NCBI RefSeq assembly: GCF_023074075.1
Contig: NZ_JADPKT010000094.1
Span: 62,001 to 126,000 of the forward strand
DNA: 64,000 bases
Direction: 5' to 3'
Origin: Bradyrhizobium sp. 138
GTDB taxonomy: Bacteria > Pseudomonadota > Alphaproteobacteria > Rhizobiales > Xanthobacteraceae
Numbering within the stretch: position 1 is the stretch's first letter; each line of letters starts with the position of its first letter. Positions 36,106 through 45,562 of this stretch are shown in pieces. The position numbers were made by a program, and so were the translations under genes. The notes beneath the pieces are model-generated. The model made no database searches and was not told where the DNA came from. It saw only the letters and a program-made list of their open reading frames with translations.

Positions 36106-36936
36106 TCACCGCTTCTGCTGTGCAGGCTTGCGTGGTGGACGCGGGGCCGCGGCGGGTGCCGGTGTCCCGCTCATCTTGTTGGCGGCTTCGCTGACGTCGA
36201 GCAGCGAGCGACGGATATCCTCGAGATAGCCCGCCGACTTCTTCTTCATGATATCGGCAAGCTCGCGCAGTCCCTTGATCTTCTCATACAGCTCGTCGGC
36301 CTTGCCGTCGACGAAGCCCGGCACGGCGCCCTCGATCTTCGTGACCGCCTTGTCGAAGCCGGCGAAGGCGCTGTCGACCTTGGCCATGACGGAATCGATC
36401 TCGCCGCCCTTGCTCCGGAGATCGGCGGTGTAGTTTTCGAATGTGTGCAGGCCGTCCTTGATTGCAGGGGCGTTGCTGACGATCGTGCGGTCGACACTGT
36501 GCAGGGTCTCGACAATCGATTCGGCGTCGCTGAGATCGGCGGTCAGGACCGGGATGCCGTCCGAGTCCAGCGGCACCGGTGGTGCGGAGGGCGCGCCCCC
36601 GATCAGCGAGATCGCGGCAACGCCGGTGAGGCCCTGGAACTCGATGCCCGCCACGGTGTCCTTGCGGATCGGCGCGGTGTTGTCGAGCATCACCAGCGCC
36701 ACGATCCTGCGCGGATTGTCCAGTTTGATCGAAAGGATCTGGCCCGCCGGGACGCCGTCGAAATTGACCGGCCCGCCGCGACGCAGACCGCTGGCGGACC
36801 CGCCCTCGAATACCACGCGCAACTGGCTGCGGCTCTGGAGGGTGCGCCATTTCTGTACGCCGAGCAGGCCGCCGAACGCCACGGCGATCACTGCCAGCGT
36901 CGCCGTTCCGATCACCAGATTGCTCGCGCGTGCCAT
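36106..36936 (-). CDS. MCE/MlaD-family lipid-transport protein
   Basis: 276 residues: one N-terminal membrane anchor (about 7-27), then a single MCE domain (about 40-117; VVFEGGSASGLRRGGPVNFDGVPAGQI and EFQGLTGVAAISL, each split over the domain), a long helical segment (about 130-250) and a Pro/Ala/Lys-rich tail. This is the MlaD layout, in which hexamers bridge the periplasm to carry phospholipids. No mlaE permease or mlaF ATPase gene is adjacent: one side is the autotransporter and the other a repeat and an acyl-CoA synthetase. It is probably a stand-alone subunit that partners proteins encoded elsewhere. Confidence 0.87.
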   Translation of the reverse strand: MARASNLVIGTATLAVIAVAFGGLLGVQKWRTLQSRSQLRVVFEGGSASGLRRGGPVNFDGVPAGQILSIKLDNPRRIVALVMLDNTAPIRKDTVAGIEFQGLTGVAAISLIGGAPSAPPVPLDSDGIPVLTADLSDAESIVETLHSVDRTIVSNAPAIKDGLHTFENYTADLRSKGGEIDSVMAKVDSAFAGFDKAVTKIEGAVPGFVDGKADELYEKIKGLRELADIMKKKSAGYLEDIRRSLLDVSEAANKMSGTPAPAAAPRPPRKPAQQKR

Positions 36937-37000
36937 GCGGGGAAGGTTTTACGGCCAAAGCAGGGAAGTTGGAAGGTGTTCGAACGGCCCGATCCTAAGC

Positions 37001-37091
37001 AGGGCGGGTTAGCGAAGCGTAACCCGCCGCCTTCTTCGCCTGTCGGACAGAGCGGCGGATTACGCTGCGCTAATCCGCCCTACGGGCTACG
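37001..37091. repeat. Palindromic intergenic repeat, family D
   Basis: About 91 bp: AGGGCGGGTTAGCGAAGCGTAACCCGCC forms one hairpin (arms GGCGGGTTA / TAACCCGCC) and GGCGGATTACGCTGCGCTAATCCGCC another. It lies between the MCE gene and the acyl-CoA synthetase gene. Confidence 0.85.
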
Positions 37092-37096
37092 GTACT

Positions 37097-39316
37097 TCAA
37101 TGCCCGGCCGCACGCTTCGCCGCGGCGTTGTTGAGGACGATCAGCGCATCGACGGCGACGCCCGTCCTGGTGTTGATCAGGAACGGATTGATGTCGATCG
37201 AGGCGATGCGGTCGCCGGCATCCGCGATCAAATTGGACAGGCCGACCAGCGCTTTCACTGCGGAGGTCTCGTGCAAGGCCGGTTTGCCGCGATAGCCGCG
37301 CATCTTGATTCCGGCCTTGGTGCGGCCGATCAGGAGCCGCGCCTCGGCCTCGTCCAGCGGCGCGCCGGCGAGCGCGACGTCCTTCATCAGCTCGATGTCG
37401 ATGCCGCCGGTGCCGAACAGCACGACCGGCCCCATCTCGGCATCGAGCGAGGCGCCGACGACGAGCTCAAGCTCGGCCTTGACCTGTTGTGCGATCAGGA
37501 TGCCGTCGAGCTTCGGCCTGCCTTTCAGCTTTGCCACCCGTGCGGTGATGTCGGCGAACGCCTTTTTCACCTCGGCGGCACTGTTGAGGTTCAGCACGAC
37601 ACCGCCGATGTCGGATTTGTGCAGGATCTCCGCGCTGACGACCTTTGCCACGACCGGAAAGCCGATCTGCTTGGCGATCTCGACGGCTTCCGCCGCGGTC
37701 TGTGCGATCGCCTCCTTCGAGATCGGAATGCCATACGCCTTCAGGAGCTTCTTCGAGGCGACCTCGTCGAGCGCGGCACCGCTTGCCGATCTCAGCGCCT
37801 TCTCAAGCACGGCCCGAGCGACGGGTTTCGAGCTCGAGACGACGTCGGGCACCTCTTTGCGCAGCTTGGCGTAGTCGAGCAGCGACTTGATCGCGGTCAC
37901 CGCCCGGTCCATGCCCTGCATGACCGCGAGATGCGGCAGCGATTTGCGCAAGGATTTGGTGAACTCGGTGAAGCCGATCGACATCGCGCTGATATAGATG
38001 ACGGGCTTGGCCGCGCGGCTCGCCATCTCGTTGACGATGCGCAGGTTACGTTCGCGCAGCTCGTGCGGCGCCTTGGGCAGTTCGGCGTCGATGATGACGA
38101 TGTCGATATCGGGATCGTCGATCATCAGCTTGATCGACTTCATGTAGACGGAGGGATCAACGACCGCGGCGAAGCCGGCGTCGAGCGGATTGCCGACGAT
38201 CGAGCCCGGTCCGAGCATTTTTGCCAGCTCCGAGCTGACATGCGGGCTCACCGGCGCGAAACTAAGACCTTCTGCGTCAAAGGCGTCGATCAGCATGCCG
38301 CGCTTGCCGCCCGACAGCGTGACGGCGGCGAGCCGGTTGCCTTTGGGCACGGCCGCGTGGACGAAGCATTCTGTGGTCTCGATCAGCTCATCGAGCCCGC
38401 CGACCCTGATGACCCCTTCGCGCGTCGCAATCGCGTCGAACGTCTCGATCGAGCCTGCGAGCGCGCCGGTATGCGCCATCGCCGCGGCGCGGCCACCCTC
38501 TGACGCCCCAAGCTTGAGCGCGATCACGGGCTTGCTCGCGGCACGCGCCGCCTTGCAGGCATCGCGAAACGCCTTGGTGTTGCGCACGCCTTCGAGATAG
38601 ACCACGATCACCTTGATGCTCGGATCCTCGGCGAAATAGCGCATCAGGTCTGGCGTCTCTAACCCGGCCTCGTTGCCGGATGTCACCATGTAACCGACAC
38701 CGACGCCCCGGTCTTCCAGCGCCTGACGGATCGCCATGACGATGGCGCCCGACTGTCCGGCGATTGCCACCGCGCCTTGTTCCATGGTGACGACGCGGTC
38801 GTCGATATTGGTGAAGAGCTTTTCGCCGGCGCTTAAGTTGCCGAGGCAATTCGGGCCGGTGACGGCAAGCCCCGTCTCGCGCACGGCCACCTGCAATTCG
38901 GCGGCGAGCCTCTGGCTCTCCTCATCCTGCAACTCGCTGAATCCAGAGGTGACGATGGTGGCCGACCGTGCGCCGGCCGCGTGGGCGTCGCGGATCACCT
39001 GGACGGCGAAGCGCGCCGGCACCAGCACCAGAACGTGATCGGGCTTCTCCGGGAGGCTCGCAAAGTCCTTGTAGCAGGGGACGCCCCAGATGGCTTCGCG
39101 CTTGGCGTTGACCGGATAGAGGCCACCCTCGTAACCGTATTTGACCAGATTATTCCAGATGCGTTCGGCATAATTGCCGGGCTTGTCGGTCGCACCCACC
39201 AGCACGATGTTGAGCGGGTGCAGCATGGCGTGGATGCCCTTGACGATCTCCCCCGCGTCGGGCGCCGGAGACCATGGGCGTTGCGAAACCGACGCGGCAG
39301 GCACTTGAGCTTCCAT
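37097..39316 (-). CDS. Single-chain ADP-forming acyl-CoA synthetase
   Basis: 739 residues: a CoA-binding Rossmann domain (ATDKPGNYAERIWNNLVKYG, LVPARFAVQVIRDAHAAGA), succinyl-CoA-ligase-like domains (GPNCLGNLS, AIAGQSGAIV, AMAHTGALAGS) and a C-terminal ATP-grasp domain (about 520-739; GFPVVAKVVSAEILHKSDIGG split, GGIDIELMKDVALAGAPL). This is the fused alpha-beta NDP-forming acyl-CoA synthetase type, which makes or uses acyl-CoA with ATP/ADP and CoA via a phosphohistidine. The substrate acid is not evident. It stands alone on the minus strand. Confidence 0.88.
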   Translation of the reverse strand: MEAQVPAASVSQRPWSPAPDAGEIVKGIHAMLHPLNIVLVGATDKPGNYAERIWNNLVKYGYEGGLYPVNAKREAIWGVPCYKDFASLPEKPDHVLVLVPARFAVQVIRDAHAAGARSATIVTSGFSELQDEESQRLAAELQVAVRETGLAVTGPNCLGNLSAGEKLFTNIDDRVVTMEQGAVAIAGQSGAIVMAIRQALEDRGVGVGYMVTSGNEAGLETPDLMRYFAEDPSIKVIVVYLEGVRNTKAFRDACKAARAASKPVIALKLGASEGGRAAAMAHTGALAGSIETFDAIATREGVIRVGGLDELIETTECFVHAAVPKGNRLAAVTLSGGKRGMLIDAFDAEGLSFAPVSPHVSSELAKMLGPGSIVGNPLDAGFAAVVDPSVYMKSIKLMIDDPDIDIVIIDAELPKAPHELRERNLRIVNEMASRAAKPVIYISAMSIGFTEFTKSLRKSLPHLAVMQGMDRAVTAIKSLLDYAKLRKEVPDVVSSSKPVARAVLEKALRSASGAALDEVASKKLLKAYGIPISKEAIAQTAAEAVEIAKQIGFPVVAKVVSAEILHKSDIGGVVLNLNSAAEVKKAFADITARVAKLKGRPKLDGILIAQQVKAELELVVGASLDAEMGPVVLFGTGGIDIELMKDVALAGAPLDEAEARLLIGRTKAGIKMRGYRGKPALHETSAVKALVGLSNLIADAGDRIASIDINPFLINTRTGVAVDALIVLNNAAAKRAAGH

Positions 39317-39408
39317 GCGCTTCCCTCACTTCTTGTTCTTGTTGCAACGCGCTGTTGCGCCGGCTTCGCGGGCCGGTCGTGGCGGACTCCATGCCGCGAG
39401 ACGGAATG

Positions 39409-39465
39409 GGCAAGACTTAACGACAAGACTTAACGACAAGACTTGACGACAAGACCTGACGACAA
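39409..39465. repeat. 13-bp tandem repeat
   Basis: Unit CGACAAGACTTAA repeated with minor changes: a partial copy ending at 39420, then copies at 39421-39433, 39434-39446 (ACTTGA) and 39447-39459 (ACCTGA), and a partial copy to 39465. It lies in the 227-bp divergent gap between the acyl-CoA synthetase and a glycosyltransferase gene. Confidence 0.9.
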
Positions 39466-39543
39466 CGCTAGCATCACGAGACTTTTGGCGAAAGTGCGAA
39501 CGATCCGGCAAGATGCTAGGAAACCGTAACGCTCATTCCATCA

Positions 39544-41199
39544 ATGGTGATCATGCCGCTTCTGTCCATCGTGGTGCCGACTCTCGATCGTCCCGACACG
39601 CTTCGCCACGCGCTCGCGACCATGGCGTGCCAGCCTGCGCATGCAGACTGCGAGTTCGTCGTTCAGAACAATGGCGGCAATCCTGAGATTGCGAAGATGG
39701 TCGCAGACCTCCAGGACAAGCGCTTCAAGCACTTTGCCAGCGAAACCGTCCTGACCATGACCGACAATTGGGAGGCGGCGCTCGGTCATGCCTCGGGCGA
39801 ATACATCGCCTTCCTCGGCGACGACGACGGGTTGATGCCCTATGCATGCGCCACGGCCTCGGATCTGCTCTCCGGCCGGAAGATCGACCTCCTGAGCTGG
39901 CGCGCCTACAGCTATTACTGGCCGGGCTACTACCATCCGGCTTTCCGCAATCGGCTGCTCGCCGAGATCGACCTGACCTCGTCGGCGAAGCGCGTCGCCT
40001 CGCGTGACGAGCTGGCGCGCATCTTCGGCTTCCAGGCGCACTATGCGAATCTGCCGATGATCTACAATTCGTTCGTCCGCCGCAGCGTGATCGATCGGAT
40101 GCGTGCAGTCGGTGGCCGCTACTTCATCGGCCTGTCGCCCGACGTGGCGTCAGGTATCGCCAACGCTGCGCTGACCGACAGTTTCGTCCGACTGTCGCGG
40201 CCTCTGAGCATGGCCGGATTTTCGCAGCACAGCACTGGTCACGCGCTGTTCTTCGAGACCACTGATCTGCTCGAAACGTCGCGAGGAGCGCGCGATTTCG
40301 GACCCATTGACGACGATCCCCGGCTCCCTGATCTCAACGCCCTCCAGCTCTTCATCGCCAAGGACATGCTCGTCCTCAAACGACTGCTGCTGACGGATGA
40401 CGACGACGTGCGGCTCGACTTCAAGGCGCTGGCACAGGCGCTTGCGACCAACATCAACAATCGGCCGCCGCTGTATGATCGAACCGTCCGGACCATCGGC
40501 GAGCTCGCCCGCACGCATGGGTTTGACGTCGCCGACATCATCATTCCCGCCCGCCTTGCGGATCGGCCGCCGCCCGGCAAGGGTGTTCGCGTCATCGGAC
40601 AGAACCGCGTGGTTTACGAGCTGGATGGTTCTGCGCTCGGGCTGAATTCGATTGAGGATGCAGTGCGGGTGATCGCGCAGTTCGTGCCGGATCAGGAGCC
40701 GTTCGCTCCGGCCGCTCTGGAGGCTCCCGTGTCAGCGCCGGTCCTCGGCGCAGAGAAGCTCGACTTCGGACGCGGCGGGGCGGGCGTGGCCGCGTTGGTC
40801 GAGGGATGGAGCGAGCCGGAGCAATGGGGCACCTGGTCCGTTGCCAGGAATTGCGTGCTCCGCTTCGAGATTCGTCCCTTTCCGTCACGACCGGTCGAGC
40901 TCGTGCTCGCGTGCCGGGCCTTCGTTTCCGACGGCAACCCGCAGCTGCGTGCGGCTTGCCGCGTCGGCAACGGAGCGCCGCAGCAATTGACGTTTTCGAG
41001 TGAAGCGTTCGCGGGCTTGCGCAGATTGGTGCTCGATCCCGCCGCGATTGCCGCCGACGGGATGTTGACCGTCAGCCTGTCGCTGTCCGATCCACGCTCC
41101 CCCGCTGATCTGGGATTGAGCTCCGATGTGCGCCCCCTCGGCATCGGCCTCGAGCGGATCTGGCTCGATGACGGTGTCCATGCGTCACGCGACGGCTGA
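39544..41199 (+). CDS. Family 2 glycosyltransferase with C-terminal beta-sandwich domain
   Basis: 551 residues. GT-A domain at about 5-250: LLSIVVPTLDRPDTLRHAL, FVVQNNGG, and FLGDDDGLMP as the metal/nucleotide-sugar DxD-type motif. A helical linker follows. Residues about 395-545 form a separate module with LVEGWSEPEQWGTWS and RPLGIGLERIWL, a pattern like the DUF7024-type domain of other surface-sugar glycosyltransferases. The GT domain is cytosolic by sequence with no membrane segment. Sugar and acceptor unknown. It converges with a second GT2 gene 11 bp away. Confidence 0.88.
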   Translation: MVIMPLLSIVVPTLDRPDTLRHALATMACQPAHADCEFVVQNNGGNPEIAKMVADLQDKRFKHFASETVLTMTDNWEAALGHASGEYIAFLGDDDGLMPYACATASDLLSGRKIDLLSWRAYSYYWPGYYHPAFRNRLLAEIDLTSSAKRVASRDELARIFGFQAHYANLPMIYNSFVRRSVIDRMRAVGGRYFIGLSPDVASGIANAALTDSFVRLSRPLSMAGFSQHSTGHALFFETTDLLETSRGARDFGPIDDDPRLPDLNALQLFIAKDMLVLKRLLLTDDDDVRLDFKALAQALATNINNRPPLYDRTVRTIGELARTHGFDVADIIIPARLADRPPPGKGVRVIGQNRVVYELDGSALGLNSIEDAVRVIAQFVPDQEPFAPAALEAPVSAPVLGAEKLDFGRGGAGVAALVEGWSEPEQWGTWSVARNCVLRFEIRPFPSRPVELVLACRAFVSDGNPQLRAACRVGNGAPQQLTFSSEAFAGLRRLVLDPAAIAADGMLTVSLSLSDPRSPADLGLSSDVRPLGIGLERIWLDDGVHASRDG

Positions 41200-41210
41200 T
41201 CGCCGCCTGC

Positions 41211-42203
41211 TCAGTACCGTAGCAGGGTGAGCTTGTGGGCGTAGTGGAAGACGGCCTGCCTCGCGAGATAGGGAGCGATGGCACGGCGGATCTGCATATG
41301 TGTCGGATCGAAGCCGAGAACGCGGCGCCGCAAGATGCTCATCTCCTTCACGCCGATTGCGTAGGTTGATGCCGTCTTCTGGGCATCATGGATTCGGAAG
41401 CAGGCGAGAAATCGCGGCAGGCGTACGAATTTGAACCCTGCGGCCTGTGCGCGCAGGATGAAGTCCCAATCCATCGCGTAGTGGAAGCTTTCGTCGAGCG
41501 GCCCGATCGTGTCCCACACGCGCCTGCGCCAGAACATCGTCTCCTGCGGGATATAGTCGGCATATTGCAGCGCGGGCCCGTCATGGGGCGGCAGCACGGC
41601 ACGGCCGACCTCAAGCCCGTCGCGATCGACGAAGACGCGATGGCCATAGACGATGTCGACATGTGGATGCGACGTAAAGTAGTTGGCGACATAGGCCAGC
41701 GTCCCCGGCAGCAGCATGTCGTCGCTGTTGAGATAGGCCATGATCTCGCTGTCGACGCCGGCAAAGCCGAGATTGATGGCGTTCGACTGCCCACTGTCAG
41801 GTTCGCTCTTCCAGCTGATGCCCTCGCCGCGGCTTCTCAGGAGATCTGTCGTGCCATCGATCGAGGCGCCATCCTGCACGTGATAATACAGGTTTGGATA
41901 CTTCTGGCTCACGATGCTCTCGATTGTGGCGCCGAGATATTGTGCGTGGTTGTAGCTCGGCGTGACGATCGCGATCCGCGGTGCATCCTCGTGGATCGGG
42001 GGGGCCGGCGAGAATGCCCTCAAATTGAGCAGGCGCGGCGGATATTGCTCGAAAGTCCACATCGGCGGGCGCCGCCAGAGGCTCCGCAGCGAGGATCGCC
42101 TTTGCCCGGCGGCGATGAGATCCTGATTCCGCTCCAGGAGCGCGACGCGATTTTCGAGCTGCCCCAATCGTTGTTCGAGGCGGTGCCTGAACTCGTCGTC
42201 CAT
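41211..42203 (-). CDS. Family 2 glycosyltransferase
   Basis: 330 residues: short N-terminal coiled coil (about 5-30), then a GT-A domain with RIAIVTPSYNHAQYLGATIESI, DGASIDGT, SGQSNAINLGF, AYLNSDDMLLPG (DxD-type motif) and a C-terminal acceptor-side segment IPQETMFWRRRVWD...MDWDFILR. Such WcaA-like enzymes build surface polysaccharides. Start at ATG 42203; the upstream 165 bp is AT-rich for this genome and probably carries the promoter. Confidence 0.9.
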   Translation of the reverse strand: MDDEFRHRLEQRLGQLENRVALLERNQDLIAAGQRRSSLRSLWRRPPMWTFEQYPPRLLNLRAFSPAPPIHEDAPRIAIVTPSYNHAQYLGATIESIVSQKYPNLYYHVQDGASIDGTTDLLRSRGEGISWKSEPDSGQSNAINLGFAGVDSEIMAYLNSDDMLLPGTLAYVANYFTSHPHVDIVYGHRVFVDRDGLEVGRAVLPPHDGPALQYADYIPQETMFWRRRVWDTIGPLDESFHYAMDWDFILRAQAAGFKFVRLPRFLACFRIHDAQKTASTYAIGVKEMSILRRRVLGFDPTHMQIRRAIAPYLARQAVFHYAHKLTLLRY

Positions 42204-42368
42204 TTATCATTCTTTCAAAAATCACAACGTACAAAGATCAATGCGTCATTCTTACAGGCCTTCGGCCGGCAGCGCCAGTTCACGGCCCCGTCAAACGCGA
42301 CGGCCCGGGCCTGTTCCAGCGCGATTTCAGGGGGCTCGATCGATCCGGAATGGGCTGATTGCGAACCG

Positions 42369-42938
42369 CTATTCACCTGTTTCGATCAGAGTGGCACGCA
42401 GGACATACCGCTCCGGGCCGGACGTGACAGCGTCGAACGGCCAGCAGGTCGTAAGCACGAGTTCGGTATCCCGCGCGGTGGGATCGATGCCCGATGCATC
42501 GAAGCGGACCACGGCAGATGAATCCGCGCGATAGCGAAAGTGCTTGCCGTCACCGCGTGTGACATCGATCACGTCACCAATGGCAACGTTCCGCAAGAAG
42601 CGGAAATGTGTGTCGCGATGTCCGGCATATACGGTAACACCGCGCTCGCCGGCATCAGCCGTTTGGTGGATGTGACCGGGTCCAAAGGCAAGCGCCTGCC
42701 CGCTCGCGCCTTCCAGCGCGATGGCGCTGGCGCCGATCCGCTTCACCTCGATCCGTGCCACCGGCCAGGTGTCGGCCCATGACCAAGGCTTGATTACCTC
42801 GCCCGTTACCAGGCTTCTGTCGAAGGCGCGCTCCAGCAGCACCTGCGCGAACCACGCCTTGGCATGGATATAGGCGCCGTCGCCGAACAGGATGAGGCCG
42901 ATCAGTGCCAGAACCAGGGGAGATATGAGCCGGGGCAT
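42369..42938 (-). CDS. Gram-negative (class GN) sortase
   Basis: 189 residues from ATG 42938; the frame continues to 43025, but those codons are encoded by a family B repeat and are rejected. One N-terminal membrane anchor (about 5-25), then a sortase fold with the catalytic His107 (AGHRDTH), Cys165 (LTTCWPF) and Arg177 (GPERYV). The TxTCWPF form is typical of the single sortases found in proteobacteria. It should cleave and anchor or release one dedicated substrate, encoded immediately upstream at 43113-45374. It acts on the periplasmic face of the inner membrane. Confidence 0.92.
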   Translation of the reverse strand: MPRLISPLVLALIGLILFGDGAYIHAKAWFAQVLLERAFDRSLVTGEVIKPWSWADTWPVARIEVKRIGASAIALEGASGQALAFGPGHIHQTADAGERGVTVYAGHRDTHFRFLRNVAIGDVIDVTRGDGKHFRYRADSSAVVRFDASGIDPTARDTELVLTTCWPFDAVTSGPERYVLRATLIETGE

Positions 42939-42950
42939 TGTCTCTACACT

Positions 42951-43029
42951 CGTCATTGCGAGCGAAGCGAAGCAATCCAGAATCTTTCCGTTGAGGCAGC
43001 CTGGATTGCTTCGCTGCGCTCGCAATGAC
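42951..43029. repeat. Palindromic intergenic repeat, family B, copy 1
   Basis: 79 bp bounded by CGTCATTGCGAGCG and CGCTCGCAATGAC, with an inner GCGAAGCAATCCAG/CTGGATTGCTTCGC stem. It lies between the sortase and its substrate gene. A second copy is at 54777. Confidence 0.9.
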
Positions 43030-43112
43030 AGGAAGAAAAAAGGCGCGCGCGGCCGTTGGGTACGGGACGGGCGACCGCGCGCGCTAACAGAGGAGTCGGG
43101 GGAGCTCCTCTC

Positions 43113-45374
43113 TCAAGCGGCGTCAGTGAGCAAGGGCTGACGTCGTTTGAATACGATCAGGATCAAGGCCAGCACGATCAGGATCAGACCCGCGATCATC
43201 TTCAGCTCGGCTGAGGTTGCCGTCTTGGGCAGACGGACCGCATCGGGCGCTGCAGGTGTTGGACGCCGCGCGGCTGGCGAGGTGCGCGCATCGGCATGGC
43301 GTTCACGCAGCTGCGCTGGGATCGGCGACCGTTCGCCAAACACCTTCTCGAAATCCCAGCCGGCGGGCAGGTTGATCGGCAGCTCGCTGAGCTTGAGCGG
43401 CGCGCCTTCGGGGCGGCTCGGCGTCTTGTCGACGGCGACAAGGCTAGTCAGGCGCGTGACGATCTGGTGGTCGAGCGCCAGCGCCAGGATCGCCTTGTCG
43501 GCCTCTTCAGGCGCAAGCTCCCGCATGGCGCGCGCCACCTCGGCGTCACCGATCTTGCGCCTGGCCCAGAGTTTCGACAGGCCCTTGCCTTCCGCGGCAT
43601 TCTGCAGCGGCAGCGTCACCGACCATGGATGATCGCCGACGCGCCCCCTGATCTCGAGCGAGCCCGCGAGCTTGTCGAGCTTTGCCGCCAGCACCAACGG
43701 CTCGCCGCGATAGACGTCGGGGATGATCGCCGGGGTGACGTCAGCCTTGGCTTCGGAGAATTTCGCGGTGAGGCCGGTCACGGCCGGATTTTCGAGCTTG
43801 GCGAACAAACCGCGCATGCGCTCCTCCACCTGCTCGGCGGACCCGATATGGGTGAAGGCGCCACGGCCGAGCTCGGCGGCGCGTGTCATCAGATAGGTAT
43901 TGGGTGCCGATCCGATACCGACCATGAAGACGCGCGAGCGGCCGCGCATCGCCGTGATCGCTTCGAACAATTGCTGTTCGTTGCCGATTGCACCGTCGGT
44001 CAGGAAGACCACCTGGCGAACCATGCCGGTGTCGCCGAGCTTGTCGGCCAGCGCGGCGCGCATTGCCGGCACCATCTCGGTGCCGCCGCGCGCCTGCAAC
44101 GCGCTCACGAACGAGGTCGCCTCGCTGACACGCGCAGCGTCTGCCGGCACTGAAGCCGGAAACAGCACGTCCATCGTGTCGTCAAAGCGGATGACGTTGA
44201 AACGGTCGGTCGGCTGGAGCCGAGAGAGCGCGTAAGTGAGGCTCGCCTTGGCCTGGACGATCGACGTGCCGCCCATCGACCCCGAATTGTCGATCACGAA
44301 CACGAGCTCGCGCGGCAGTGGCTTTTGTGTCGGCTGCTCGGCGCTGGGCGGGGTGACGAAGGCGAGCAGGTAGTCGGTATCGCCGACATGTTCACGGAAT
44401 AGGCCGACCGTCGGCGCCTTCTCGGCGGCGGGCATCCAGGTCAGCTCGAAGTCGCGGTCGGCAGGCACAGCGCCTTCGGCGAGCGTGATGACACGCGTCG
44501 TGTTGTCCGGGCTCTCGATCTTGACGTTGTGGTGGTGGCTCCTGACCTCGCCGAGCGCGAAGCCAGCCTTCAGGCGCACCGTGATGGTGGTTGGATTGAC
44601 CGGTGCATTCCTGGCGGGATCCAGCACAGGCGGCGAGATGCGGTCACGGTCCGGTACCGGGTCCGACGTCGCCGCGCCCCAGCCCGATCCGTCGTTGCGG
44701 AAGTCGACGCTCTGGACGATGGGCGCCGGATTGTGGCGCGGTCCGACCACCAGCGGCAGGCGGAGCGAATATTCGTTGCCTGATTGATGCACGGGCTCCT
44801 GATATTCGATCTGCACCAGCACGGTTTCACCGGGACCGACATTGGCGATCGAGTTGGTGAAGATGTTCGGCCGTTCCTGCTCGGTGAGCGCAGCCTTCTG
44901 GCCGGCGCGCCGCGCAGCTTCGTAGATGATGCGCGCCTGCTGCCGCTCCTTGATGTCTCCGACGATGACGCGGTCGCCGACCACCATCTTCAACGTATCG
45001 ACGGCCCCGCCGGTCGCGAGCGGATAGACATAGGTTGCTTCGACCCAATCCTGGGTCGGGTTGCGAAAGATTTGGGTGACCCGGGCGCGCAGCGTCGGGC
45101 CTGAGACCGTGATGTCGACGTCGATGCCGAGGCGGATCGCTTCCGTGGTGACGCCGTCGTCCTTCAGAAGCAGCGTGCCGGACCGTGCATCGCCGGGCTG
45201 GAGCAGGCTGGCCTGCTCGGTCGTTGCCGACCAGCTCGTTCCGAAGCTGACGAGCAGGGCCACGAAGGCCATCAGCATCACCGCGATGCCCTGGGCGAGA
45301 AGAAGCAATCCGAGCTTGATCAGCCGGTTCAACATCGGGTGCGCGTCGTTGTCAGCTGCGTCGTAGGTGCCCAT
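43113..45374 (-). CDS. VIT/vWA sortase-target protein
   Basis: 753 residues: N-terminal membrane segment (about 20-45), VIT domain (about 65-200, with FRNPTQDWVEATYVYPL), von Willebrand A domain (about 350-530) with the MIDAS sequence DNSGSMGG, and a C-terminal sorting signal: LPKTAT at 715-720, a hydrophobic helix (about 727-742) and KRRQ. This matches the proteobacterial marine-sortase target family, a substrate that travels with one class GN sortase. VIT/vWA modules bind proteins through a metal ion. Divergent from an XRE regulator gene. Confidence 0.92.
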   Translation of the reverse strand: MGTYDAADNDAHPMLNRLIKLGLLLLAQGIAVMLMAFVALLVSFGTSWSATTEQASLLQPGDARSGTLLLKDDGVTTEAIRLGIDVDITVSGPTLRARVTQIFRNPTQDWVEATYVYPLATGGAVDTLKMVVGDRVIVGDIKERQQARIIYEAARRAGQKAALTEQERPNIFTNSIANVGPGETVLVQIEYQEPVHQSGNEYSLRLPLVVGPRHNPAPIVQSVDFRNDGSGWGAATSDPVPDRDRISPPVLDPARNAPVNPTTITVRLKAGFALGEVRSHHHNVKIESPDNTTRVITLAEGAVPADRDFELTWMPAAEKAPTVGLFREHVGDTDYLLAFVTPPSAEQPTQKPLPRELVFVIDNSGSMGGTSIVQAKASLTYALSRLQPTDRFNVIRFDDTMDVLFPASVPADAARVSEATSFVSALQARGGTEMVPAMRAALADKLGDTGMVRQVVFLTDGAIGNEQQLFEAITAMRGRSRVFMVGIGSAPNTYLMTRAAELGRGAFTHIGSAEQVEERMRGLFAKLENPAVTGLTAKFSEAKADVTPAIIPDVYRGEPLVLAAKLDKLAGSLEIRGRVGDHPWSVTLPLQNAAEGKGLSKLWARRKIGDAEVARAMRELAPEEADKAILALALDHQIVTRLTSLVAVDKTPSRPEGAPLKLSELPINLPAGWDFEKVFGERSPIPAQLRERHADARTSPAARRPTPAAPDAVRLPKTATSAELKMIAGLILIVLALILIVFKRRQPLLTDAA

Positions 45375-45562
45375 TTGGCCTGCTCCCGAAAGGACGTTTG
45401 CTGGCTCTGAGCATTCGCCGGGAGGGGCCGATTTCGCGAGCGGAATGATCGGTCATGTTCCGCCGCGGCCGGCCCCGGGCACGCCGCCCGTGGGCGGTCA
45501 TGTGCGGTTTTGTGCTGGTTTGTCCGCCCTGCTAGGATGGCCATGCTGGAGCAGGGCTAGCG

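Noticed and set aside
39409..39465. CRISPR-like array
   Set aside because: The units are 13 bp and contiguous with no spacers, and no cas genes are present.
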